Below are positions 1 to 5,876 of a DNA stretch of 6,220 nucleotides, in pieces. Source of the DNA: Candidatus Latescibacterota bacterium (lineage in GTDB: Bacteria > Latescibacterota > UBA2968); assembly GCA_018650745.1 (NCBI GenBank), contig JABIFK010000479.1, positions 1-6,220 of the forward strand. Direction: 5' to 3'. Numbering within the stretch: position 1 is the stretch's first letter; each line of letters begins with the position of its first letter. The position numbers and the translations under genes are program-made. The notes under the pieces were generated by a model that was not told where the DNA came from, searched no databases, and was given only the letters and a program-made list of their open reading frames with translations.

Positions 1-788
1 GATGGTTCAATGAAGGGACGATACATTCGGGTGTGGTAATTGTTGAGCGGTGCGCCGGTGTGCATACTGAGAATGAGATCGGGGCGTTCTTGTGCGGTGA
101 GGTCAAAGAGTGCACGTGTTTCGGGTTGGGGCGATCCAAAGAAGTCGTCGTGTTGGATGTTGACGCCGTTGTCGTTGGGATACCCACCGGGATATTCGGT
201 TTGTGAAAAATCGAGGGGAATGAATTCTTTGCAGGTGGGCCAACCAATTTGTTCGCCATTTGTCCAAGCACCGGTGTTGAAATATTGGAAGACGGAGTAG
301 TCATCGCCGCGATACGTGAGTTGTTGGATGGGTACGCGGGCCCGACCATCGGGGTTGGCGATGGGAATGATGATGATGCGGTCGAGTGTTTGGGCGGCTT
401 GGGTCATGTTTGGCCAAGGTTGGCCTGTGAGGTCGGTGCCTGTTTCGAGAACGGAGAGCAGATTGATGGTGCCGACGATGCCCTCAAATTCACCGCCGTG
501 TACGCCCGATATCCCCAAGTAAATTTTTTTGTTGGCGTCTGGACCTAAGTATTTGTCCACATTTCGAAAACCAAGGGAACCCGAGAAAGTAGTGGTTCCT
601 TTTTTTTGCCTTGGATTACCGTAGAATACTGCGCGTATGGGGCGATTACCGACACTGGTGCCGATGGTTTGCACGTGACCTTTTTCTATTTGTGTATCCA
701 GAAAAGTGTTGACGTCGCTGAGCCTGTTGATCCAAAATGCGGGACACGTATCTGGTTCGATGAGATAATCTTGGGGAATGTTGTACAT
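1..788 (-). CDS. M14-family zinc carboxypeptidase, N-terminal part (3' end beyond the window)
   Basis: Reading the - strand from ATG at 788 gives 262 open codons running off the left edge, so the C-terminus is missing. Seen: zinc-binding HxxE in GVHGGEFEG (H97, E100), an NPDGR motif (N145-R149), GVNIQHDDF (208-216), and the third zinc ligand H243 in LSMHTG. These occur in the order typical of M14 metallocarboxypeptidases, which remove C-terminal residues from peptides or act on related amide substrates. The general-base Glu of the family would lie in the missing part. The N-terminus (MYNIPQDYLIEP) shows no signal peptide or pro-domain, so a cytoplasmic enzyme is inferred. At the usual NRN site the sequence is NIQHDD, so the Arg that binds the substrate carboxylate looks replaced by His213; specificity may therefore be atypical. 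AAGAGG (complement of 795-800) lies six bases before the ATG and fixes the start. An A8 run in the coding strand (600-607) leaves the frame intact. Family is secure; substrate is unknown. Confidence 0.9.
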   Translation of the reverse strand, partial: MYNIPQDYLIEPDTCPAFWINRLSDVNTFLDTQIEKGHVQTIGTSVGNRPIRAVFYGNPRQKKGTTTFSGSLGFRNVDKYLGPDANKKIYLGISGVHGGEFEGIVGTINLLSVLETGTDLTGQPWPNMTQAAQTLDRIIIIPIANPDGRARVPIQQLTYRGDDYSVFQYFNTGAWTNGEQIGWPTCKEFIPLDFSQTEYPGGYPNDNGVNIQHDDFFGSPQPETRALFDLTAQERPDLILSMHTGAPLNNYHTRMYRPFIEP

Positions 789-923
789 TTTAAACCTCTT
801 ATGAACAGATAAAGATTGCTTGCATTGACAGGGCGTGCACCATACATTCACAGTAAGATGCAAAATGTAAGATATTAGATTGAATTTTATACTTCATAGA
901 TCAAAAACGCAAGGGTTCTTCTC
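789..923. promoter_or_regulatory. divergent intergenic region with candidate overlapping promoters and dyads
   Basis: This gap separates the divergent peptidase and cyclase genes, so it should hold both promoters. For the cyclase, TATACT at 888-893 is a good -10 box but has no convincing -35 (ATGTAA at 865-870 matches three of six). For the peptidase, on the - strand, TTGCGT (complement of 907-912) and TAAAAT (complement of 884-889) are 17 bases apart. The two -10 boxes overlap, so the promoters could compete. A perfect TTGACA sits at 825-830 but no -10 is found at the right distance. Two dyads are visible: TTGCAT 820-825 with ATGCAA 858-863, and TACATT 843-848 with AATGTA 864-869. They could be operator half-sites, but nothing identifies a regulator. 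AAGGG at 911-915 is the likely cyclase ribosome binding site. The boxes are seen; their function is inferred. Confidence 0.35.
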
Positions 924-1679
924 ATGAATGATTCGGCCAAACCAAACGTTCTTCTTTGTAAAGGGTGTTGGCAACATATGAAAATGCCTATTCCTTTGCG
1001 GGGACCTATTTCAATTCCTTTTCGCGTATTTGGTATTCGGCCAAGTCAAATGAATCCCAATTTGTGTACCATTTGTGAAACAAATTTTACACGGGTTAAA
1101 CGACGCAAACAAATTGTAGTGCCTACAACAATTTTATTTGCAGATGTGCGCGGGTATACGGGTTTGTCCGAGACTCTTGGTGCCGAAAAGATGGCCAATA
1201 TGTTGCATTGTTTTTATGACAATTGTACAAAAGCTGTTTGGGAGAAAGACGGCATTGTAAATAAGTTTATTGGTGATGCAGCATTGGCGATTTTTAACTT
1301 TCCCATCATGCAAGATGATCACGTGCAACAAGCTGTTTGGGCCGCGCTGGACCTTTTAAAAGCCTGTGATGAGCAAAAGGAACAGGTGACTGCAGAAATA
1401 GATGGTGAAAATTTATCTCTGGGTGTGGGCATTGGTATTCATACGGGCGAAGTTTCTATTGGCGAACTGGGGTCATCATACAAAGAGTTTACTGCAATTG
1501 GGCCTGTTGTGAATTTGGCGTCGCGTATTCAAGGGCAGGCAGAACCAGGTGAAGTGTTGGTGACAGAGGATGTTTATCAGGTGGTTGCCGATTCTTTTCC
1601 TCATGCAGAGAAACGAGTATGTGACCTAAAGGGTGTAGATCATCCTGTGACCGGTTATGTATTGGTTCGTCAAGAATAA
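924..1679 (+). CDS. class III adenylate/guanylate cyclase with N-terminal CxxC-CxxC module
   Basis: 251 residues, soluble, no membrane segment. The C-terminal part (about 64-250) is a class III nucleotidyl cyclase domain making a cyclic nucleotide from NTP. Catalytic positions visible: metal Asp74 in FADVRGYT, Lys114 and metal Asp118 in NKFIGDAALAIF, Thr190 in EFTAIG, and transition-state Asn197 and Arg201 in VVNLASRI. Lys114 with Thr190 is the pair expected for ATP in class IIIb enzymes, so an adenylate cyclase is likelier than a guanylate cyclase. Pro194 takes the place of the usual Asp after IG; this position is not catalytic. Residues 12-51 hold C12-x2-C15 and C48-x2-C51 around a Pro/Arg-rich linker, which suggests a zinc ribbon or a redox or metal sensor input (inference). 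AAGGG lies eight bases before the ATG. The gene is transcribed alone: the peptidase is divergent upstream and a terminator follows. Catalytic family is secure; signal and output are unknown. Confidence 0.93.
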   Translation: MNDSAKPNVLLCKGCWQHMKMPIPLRGPISIPFRVFGIRPSQMNPNLCTICETNFTRVKRRKQIVVPTTILFADVRGYTGLSETLGAEKMANMLHCFYDNCTKAVWEKDGIVNKFIGDAALAIFNFPIMQDDHVQQAVWAALDLLKACDEQKEQVTAEIDGENLSLGVGIGIHTGEVSIGELGSSYKEFTAIGPVVNLASRIQGQAEPGEVLVTEDVYQVVADSFPHAEKRVCDLKGVDHPVTGYVLVRQE

Positions 1680-1700
1680 ATAGGGTATTATGATGTATGC

Positions 1701-1732
1701 AAGCCTCATTGGTGTAATCCAATGGGGTTTTT
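1701..1732 (+). terminator. intrinsic terminator after the cyclase gene
   Basis: CCTCATTGG (1704-1712) pairs with CCAATGGGG (1719-1727) with one G-U pair around a six-base loop, and flanking AAG/TTT extend the stem. TTTTT follows at 1728-1732. It begins 21 bases after the cyclase stop codon and separates the cyclase from the rhodanese cluster. The remaining bases to 1791 show no clear -35/-10 pair for the next gene, so that promoter is not identified. Confidence 0.8.
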
Positions 1733-1791
1733 GTTATGTGCCAATAATCTTCTTGAGCGTTTTTTAAGTTCAACAGGGAGGATGGTTTAAA

Positions 1792-2139
1792 ATGAGAATT
1801 TTGCTGGGAATTATGTTGGTTATTTGGAGCAGTTTGGGTTGTGGTACGGACGCGCCGATTCACAAAGTTGAGAAATTGTCTGAAAACGCGATTGTTATTG
1901 ATGTGCGAACGGCTCAGGAGTTTCAAGCTGGGCATATCAAAAATGCGATCAATATTCCTTATGAGGTAATTGGATTTAAGATCAAGCGGGTCACTGAGGA
2001 AAAAGATCGTGAGGTGCTTGTGTATTGTCGCAGTGGGCGACGTTCGGGTATTGCACTGGAGACGCTTAACAAATTGGGGTATACAAACGCGAAGAATGTG
2101 GGTGGGTACGAAGGGTTTAAAAAACAGTTGGGACAATGA
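1792..2139 (+). CDS. rhodanese-like sulfurtransferase, probable lipoprotein
   Basis: 115 residues. Residues 1-16 form a short basic-hydrophobic signal ending in SSLGC, which fits a lipobox with Cys17 as the lipidated residue, although Ser at -3 is not the commonest choice. A single rhodanese domain follows (about 24-113): DVRTAQEF with conserved Asp37, GHI at 47-49, and the active-site loop CRSGRR at 79-84 matching CxxGxR with nucleophile Cys79. The ending GGYEGFK is typical of the fold, with Phe in place of the usual Trp. Single-domain exported rhodaneses of the PspE type move sulfane sulfur to thiophilic acceptors such as thiosulfate-derived or protein thiols. Here the protein would sit on the outer face of the membrane. 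AGGGAGGA at 1775-1782 is a strong ribosome site. Its TGA overlaps an in-frame ATG of the next gene, pointing to cotranscription. Fold and active site are secure; the physiological acceptor is unknown. Confidence 0.9.
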   Translation: MRILLGIMLVIWSSLGCGTDAPIHKVEKLSENAIVIDVRTAQEFQAGHIKNAINIPYEVIGFKIKRVTEEKDREVLVYCRSGRRSGIALETLNKLGYTNAKNVGGYEGFKKQLGQ

Positions 2140-2145
2140 TTAAAA

Positions 2146-2151
2146 AAGAGG
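2146..2151 (+). promoter_or_regulatory. ribosome binding site deciding the start of the membrane protein gene
   Basis: AAGAGG lies five bases before ATG 2157. The same hexamer precedes the peptidase gene. The alternative ATG at 2136, overlapping the rhodanese stop as ATGA, has only a weak GGGA two bases upstream. I therefore prefer 2157, but translational coupling from 2136 remains possible and would add seven residues (MIKKEAR). Confidence 0.5.
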
Positions 2152-2156
2152 CACGT

Positions 2157-2615
2157 ATGGTTGGTGAAGGTACGACAGCTATTTTTATTACTTTTGCAAT
2201 GGCCATTTTAGGGTACGTGGGGTTAACCTATACTGTGACTCTGACGGCGCGAAGCAAACATTGGATTGGCATTTGGCGCGTTGTGGCTCTGATCATCTTT
2301 GCTCATGTGTTGATGGTGTGGATGTTTCGCTATGACTGGCAATTTGATTTGGCTGTACGTAATGGTTATGCGGGGTTTTTGATTTTCCATTCGGCGTTGA
2401 TCTCAATTTTGGTCTCGATGTTTTGTAACCAAAACCTCGGCCAAAAGCTGATTCATATTTCATTTTTGATTGTGACGGTGGGTGCTTTAGGTGCGTCATT
2501 TCGATATGATGTTGTGGCGATGTATCGTATTGTGGTGATTGTGTGTGGATTGGTTGGGGGCATTGGGTTGGTACGGTTTTATATTTTAAATAAGGGAACC
2601 CTTTCAAATGTTTGA
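2157..2615 (+). CDS. unrecognised integral membrane protein, about five transmembrane helices
   Basis: 152 residues from ATG 2157 (159 if ATG 2136 is used). I do not recognise the family. Hydrophobic segments, numbered from 2157, are at about 6-26, 37-57, 71-90, 98-114 and 120-143, with short loops, so nearly the whole protein is membrane. FRYD occurs twice, at 57-60 and 115-118, each time just after a helix end. Three His residues fall within or at the edge of helices (His50, His78, His100). Paired polar motifs and membrane His could bind a cofactor or metal, but nothing proves this. The gene lies directly after the rhodanese lipoprotein and six bases before the Nudix gene, so it is almost certainly cotranscribed with both. 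A partner role with the rhodanese, for example anchoring it or passing reduced sulfur or electrons, is inference only. Conserved-looking composition and operon position support a real gene. Confidence 0.85.
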   Translation: MVGEGTTAIFITFAMAILGYVGLTYTVTLTARSKHWIGIWRVVALIIFAHVLMVWMFRYDWQFDLAVRNGYAGFLIFHSALISILVSMFCNQNLGQKLIHISFLIVTVGALGASFRYDVVAMYRIVVIVCGLVGGIGLVRFYILNKGTLSNV

Positions 2616-2621
2616 GGATTT

Positions 2622-3164
2622 ATGCACCGACATTCTATTTTACAGCAGTTGGAAAGCTATTTGAACCAATATCCCAACGAATCGGCAATGGTTGCGCGAT
2701 ACATCTCATTTGTTAAAACGAACGAAGATTGTTTTGAGCGGTCTTTACAAATTGGTCATGTGACGGGGTCGGCTTGGGTTGTGAGCCGAGAAGGCACGCA
2801 TACATTGTTGACGCACCATAAAAAATTGAACAAGTGGTTGCAGTTGGGTGGTCATGCCGATGGCGATGCCGATGTGTTGCGGGTTTCCAAACGAGAGGTG
2901 GCAGAAGAGTCGGGCATTGTAGATGTTGTGCCGGTTGGCGATGGCATTTTTGATGTGGATATCCATTTGATTCCCGAGCGAAAAGATGAACCTGAGCATT
3001 ATCATTACGATGTACGATATGCGTTTCAAGTGACGGGTGATGAAGATTATGTGGTGAGTGATGAGTCGCATGATTTGGCTTGGATTGAGATGGGTCAGTT
3101 GCATAAAAAAACACAGGAAGAATCGATGCTGCGTATGGCACGTAAGTGGCAATCGAAAAAATAA
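2622..3164 (+). CDS. Nudix hydrolase
   Basis: 180 residues, soluble. A helical N-terminal stretch (1-45) precedes the Nudix fold (about 46-175). The Nudix box runs from G77 to I99 and ends REVAEESGI, with Arg91, Glu92, Glu95, Glu96 and Gly98 all present for Mg-dependent pyrophosphate hydrolysis. Ala83 stands where the consensus has the first Glu, a position that varies in the subgroup with the WLQLGGHADGD segment, as here at 72-82. Nudix enzymes cleave nucleoside diphosphates linked to another group; this sequence does not reveal which substrate. GAGGA overlapping the preceding stop is the ribosome site, four bases from the ATG, which is rather close. The gene starts six bases after the membrane protein gene and ends 16 bases before the hydrolase gene. 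Family is secure; it could be a housekeeping enzyme that only shares the operon. Confidence 0.93.
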   Translation: MHRHSILQQLESYLNQYPNESAMVARYISFVKTNEDCFERSLQIGHVTGSAWVVSREGTHTLLTHHKKLNKWLQLGGHADGDADVLRVSKREVAEESGIVDVVPVGDGIFDVDIHLIPERKDEPEHYHYDVRYAFQVTGDEDYVVSDESHDLAWIEMGQLHKKTQEESMLRMARKWQSKK

Positions 3165-3180
3165 AGGATGAGAATTCATT

Positions 3181-4353
3181 ATGAACTCAGATCGAATTTT
3201 TCAGAGTGCTCGTGAAGATGGACGGCATCAAACGTCCTTAGGGTTTTGTCACCATTTGATGGCAAATCATAAACCCAAGCTTTCTTTTGACCCCAATATG
3301 TCTATTGGTGCATTTGAAGATTGGCGGTTGCAGGTACGTGAAAGATTGACGGCGTTGATGGGCTTTCCTGAGATCAAGGTGCCTCAACCAGAACCTAAAA
3401 AGCTGTGGTCTGAACCGCGTGATGGGTATCAACTGGAGAAATGGGAGGCGTATCCAGAGCCCGGTTCGGTGGTGCCTTTTCTTATGCTGATTCCCGATGG
3501 GGTTGGTCAAGCCAATCCTGGGCGTACGGTCATGTGTTTTACTGGTTCGGGACAGACCAAAGAGTTGATGTCTGGAGAGCCGGAATTGAATGCCCAACAA
3601 CCCGAGAACAAACATCCCATTAGAAATCAGATGGCTGTGTGGTATGCCAAGGCGGGTTTTGTTGCCGTGGCCATTGAAAATCCGGGTGCAGGCGAGTTGG
3701 CCGACGGGCCCGATTTAATGGCAAGTTTGGGGCGTGGGCGTGAGAAGTTGGCGACTGAGTTGGTTTTGTTGGGGCGCAATTATGTGGGGTTTTCAGTTTT
3801 TCAAAAACAACATATTTTACATTGGTTGCGCACATTGGATTTTGTAGATGCAGATCGTATTGCTGTGAGTGGGCATTCGTTGGGTACAGAGCCGGCGATG
3901 GTGATGGCGGTGTTGGATGAACAGATTAAAGCATTTGTGTTTAATGACTTCTTATGTCATACGGTGACGCGTTATGCAGCCATTATGCGGCCAGAAGATG
4001 GCCTGTGGAAACACACCATACCCTTGTGGCATTTGATTCCAGGTTTTCAAGAATGGTTGGATTTTCCCGATTTGTTGGCGGCAGTTGCGCCACGTTCCTT
4101 GTTGGTTACCGAAGGGGGATTGACGCGCTATTTGGATTTGGTGGGCAAAGCCTATGAGAAGACGGGTGCACGAGACCGTTATGTGTATCATTACTATCCA
4201 AAATATCAAGATGCCACAGATCGGTTACACGAGTATGCAGATGTGCCCGAAGGATTGACAATGGAAGAATTTTTTGTGTATGCTAATGTAGACGCACCCA
4301 ATCATTGTTTCAAGGAAAACCTAGCTGTGCCGTGGTTAGATGCGGTTTTGTAA
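3181..4353 (+). CDS. alpha/beta hydrolase, dienelactone hydrolase / Abhydrolase_7-like
   Basis: 390 residues, no signal peptide, so probably cytoplasmic. The nucleophile elbow is GHSLG at 231-235 with Ser233, preceded by DADRIAVS, as in esterases of this superfamily. His375 in DAPNHCF near the C-terminus is the likely catalytic His. The acid residue should lie after the strand APRSLLV (303-309): Glu311 or Asp319 are candidates, and neither sits in the textbook GxxD setting. The region from the elbow to APRSLLV, with FNDFLCH and a DFPDLLAAVAP stretch, resembles the Abhydrolase_7/acetyl xylan esterase-like group. That group hydrolyses esters, often of plant or algal polysaccharides or aromatic compounds. 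The substrate here is unknown. An extended N-terminal region (1-90) precedes the fold. GGATGAG at 3166-3172 lies eight bases before the ATG. It is the last gene of the cluster and is followed by a strong terminator. Fold is secure; ester specificity is inferred. Confidence 0.9.
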   Translation: MNSDRIFQSAREDGRHQTSLGFCHHLMANHKPKLSFDPNMSIGAFEDWRLQVRERLTALMGFPEIKVPQPEPKKLWSEPRDGYQLEKWEAYPEPGSVVPFLMLIPDGVGQANPGRTVMCFTGSGQTKELMSGEPELNAQQPENKHPIRNQMAVWYAKAGFVAVAIENPGAGELADGPDLMASLGRGREKLATELVLLGRNYVGFSVFQKQHILHWLRTLDFVDADRIAVSGHSLGTEPAMVMAVLDEQIKAFVFNDFLCHTVTRYAAIMRPEDGLWKHTIPLWHLIPGFQEWLDFPDLLAAVAPRSLLVTEGGLTRYLDLVGKAYEKTGARDRYVYHYYPKYQDATDRLHEYADVPEGLTMEEFFVYANVDAPNHCFKENLAVPWLDAVL

Positions 4354-4398
4354 ATGGTGATAAGCGAAATGCACAATTATTCTGCCTGACTGCGTATT

Positions 4399-4438
4399 AA
4401 AAAAAGCCCTGTTAGATTATCTAATGGGGCTTTTTTTT
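4399..4438 (+). terminator. strong intrinsic terminator closing the rhodanese-hydrolase cluster
   Basis: The 11-base stem GCCCTGTTAGA (4406-4416) / TCTAATGGGGC (4420-4430) has two G-U pairs and a three-base loop, followed by eight T (4431-4438). Seven A at 4399-4405 precede it, so the hairpin could also stop transcription from the other strand. It begins 46 bases after the hydrolase stop codon. Confidence 0.92.
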
Positions 4439-4466
4439 GACACGTTATCGCCAAACGCGGTATTGT
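4437..4466 (+). promoter_or_regulatory. sigma70-type promoter of the UROD-like gene
   Basis: A perfect TTGACA (4437-4442) and TATTGT (4461-4466, four of six matches to TATAAT) are 18 bases apart. Its first two T are the last bases of the preceding terminator T-tract. The predicted start near 4473 leaves a leader of about 28 bases to ATG 4501, with GGGAGG at 4490-4495. The unit therefore restarts immediately after the upstream operon ends. Boxes are seen; activity is inferred. Confidence 0.6.
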
Positions 4467-4500
4467 TGGAAAAAGACAAACCCATTATCGGGAGGCCCAA

Positions 4501-5628
4501 ATGACGCCGAGAGAACGCCAACTCCAATCCCTGCTTTTTCAATGCCCCGACAAAGTCACGCTCGCACCCGGTGGCCCCAGAGAATCCACACGTGCTGTTT
4601 GGCACAAACAGGGGTTGCCCGAGGGTGTGCATTATATGAAGGCATTGTACGAAATTCTTGGCATTGAACCCGATGTACAACGGCCACAACCCGATTTGGG
4701 TGTTGATTTTAAGATGATTCCCCAATTTGAAGAAAAAGTGCTCGAACACAAAGACGGGCACTATATCGTGCAGGATTGGATGGGTGCGATTACTGAGATT
4801 TCAGATGAATTTGATTACACCTACATTCGCTCGGCCAAGGATTTTGTGACGCGCAAATGGCACAAGTTCCCTGTGCAAACACGTGCTGATTGGGATCAGA
4901 TGGTTTGGCGTTATGATGTGGATACACCCGGCCGCTTTCCCGATGACTTCGATGAACGGTGCCAGAAGTTACAGGATCGCGATGGTTTTTTGCGCGTTCA
5001 TTTTAACGGGCCTTTTTGGCAATTGCGCGAATGGGTGGGGCTTGAGAATTTGTGTGTGATGATGATTGAAGACTCCGATTTTGTGCGGGAGATGATTCAT
5101 CATTGGACGGCATTTACATCTCAGATTCTCAATCGTATTCTGCAACATATCACGCCCGATCAGGTGGGGTTTTCGGAAGATATGGCCTATAAAGCCCACA
5201 GCATGATTTCTCCTGCAATGGTGCGCGCGTTTCTTGTGCCGTCCTACGATCAATGGATCAGTCAAATGAAAGCTGCCGATGTGCCTGTTATTTTTATGGA
5301 TTCTGATGGGCAAATTGAAGAACTCATTCCCATTTGGATTGAAGCGGGCATCAATTGTTGCGGTCCCATTGAAGTGGCTGCTGGCAATGATATTGTGGCG
5401 TTTCGCGAGCGGTTCGGCAAAAAGATGGCGTATACTGGGTGTGTGGACAAACGTGCTATTGCTGCCGGGGGCGATATTATGAAAGCAGAGGTGATGCGCA
5501 CCGTGCCGCCGCTTCTTAAAGCGGGTGGGGTTATTCCCGGCTGTGACCACGGCGTGCCGCCCGATATTTCTTGGCCCAATTTTGTTGCATATACGCGTCT
5601 TCTTGCACAATTGACAGGTTGGATATAG
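4501..5628 (+). CDS. uroporphyrinogen decarboxylase-like (UROD superfamily) protein, not HemE
   Basis: 375 residues, the usual size for the family, soluble. The opening MTPRERQLQSLLF and the PGGPREST segment, then MDSDGQIEELIPIWIEAG (266-283), NCCGPIEVAAG (285-295), GCVDKR (313-318) and GCDHGVPPDIS (347-357), follow the pattern of UROD-like barrel proteins related to cobalamin- or corrinoid-dependent methyltransferases such as MtaA. The heme-pathway signature of true HemE near the N-terminus (RQAGRY) is absent, so porphyrinogen decarboxylation is not supported. The zinc-type HxC of MtaA is here Asp267-Ser-Asp269. Cys348 and His350 remain as possible metal ligands. The activity is therefore unknown: methyl transfer, decarboxylation or demethylation of an organic substrate are all possible. 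The gene is a single transcription unit with its own promoter and a good ribosome site five bases before the ATG. Its 5' end is more C-rich than the upstream genes. Superfamily is secure; function is not. Confidence 0.92.
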   Translation: MTPRERQLQSLLFQCPDKVTLAPGGPRESTRAVWHKQGLPEGVHYMKALYEILGIEPDVQRPQPDLGVDFKMIPQFEEKVLEHKDGHYIVQDWMGAITEISDEFDYTYIRSAKDFVTRKWHKFPVQTRADWDQMVWRYDVDTPGRFPDDFDERCQKLQDRDGFLRVHFNGPFWQLREWVGLENLCVMMIEDSDFVREMIHHWTAFTSQILNRILQHITPDQVGFSEDMAYKAHSMISPAMVRAFLVPSYDQWISQMKAADVPVIFMDSDGQIEELIPIWIEAGINCCGPIEVAAGNDIVAFRERFGKKMAYTGCVDKRAIAAGGDIMKAEVMRTVPPLLKAGGVIPGCDHGVPPDISWPNFVAYTRLLAQLTGWI

Positions 5629-5876
5629 AAAAACGGCTCATCAAGAGGCTTTGAGAATACACCTCTATCAGAACACATTCTTCGCATTTATGCACTTCTC
5701 TTTTTGTCCTTGGAGACAGCAAATCGTAGAGGAAATGGAAAACAGCCGGTTCCGCATTCTTTGGCTGGCTCATGCCATCCGAATTTCCTCCTGGCATCCT
5801 CACTGTGCGAGGTAAAGTTAGTCATACGAAAACTAGCAGGAATAAAGATTGTCTTCCTCTTCCGTTTCTCAATGAT
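5629..5876. other. non-coding stretch with nested inverted repeats, origin unknown
   Basis: About 250 bases without a supported gene. Seen: GAGGAAAT (5729-5736) with ATTTCCTC (5783-5790), inside which CAGCC (5743-5747) pairs with GGCTG (5763-5767), and ATGCCA (5772-5777) with TGGCAT (5792-5797). By hand count, 5641-5880 holds 46 G and 57 C on the + strand, whereas much of the + strand nearby is G-rich (for example 22 G and 9 C in 3841-3900). No T-tract follows the hairpins, so they are not terminators. It may be a structured trailer, a repeat unit or a decayed insertion; no choice can be made from one copy. Confidence 0.4.

Noticed and set aside
249..548. A 99-residue + strand open frame, and others at 40-300, 316-522 and 606-812
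   Set aside because: They lie antisense to the M14 peptidase gene, whose motifs are unmistakable, and have no family features of their own.
600..607. A8 run in the coding strand of the peptidase gene as a programmed frameshift site
   Set aside because: The zero frame stays open and carries all family motifs on both sides, so no shift is needed; slippage cannot be shown from sequence.
825..830. Perfect TTGACA as the -35 box of the cyclase promoter
   Set aside because: No acceptable -10 box lies 15 to 19 bases downstream.
1489..2136. A 215-residue - strand open frame
   Set aside because: It is antisense to the cyclase 3' end, the terminator and the rhodanese gene; its composition is that of a complement shadow and it has no domain motif.
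1792..4353. The four-gene cluster as a phage defence system
   Set aside because: None of the genes is a nuclease, NTPase or effector known from such systems, and no mobile element lies nearby; the cyclase is a separate unit with class III, not CD-NTase, motifs.
4969..5610. A 213-residue - strand open frame, rich in His, Asn and Arg
   Set aside because: It is the complement of the UROD-like gene; the residue bias arises from the reversed codons.
4501..5628. True heme-pathway HemE
   Set aside because: The N-terminal RQAGRY signature and other HemE marks are absent; the sequence follows the UROD-like branch instead.
5531..5803. A 90-residue - strand open frame reaching from the intergenic stretch into the UROD-like gene
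   Set aside because: It overlaps the conserved end of a real gene and shows no recognised motif. It was considered as a transposase remnant but nothing supports that.
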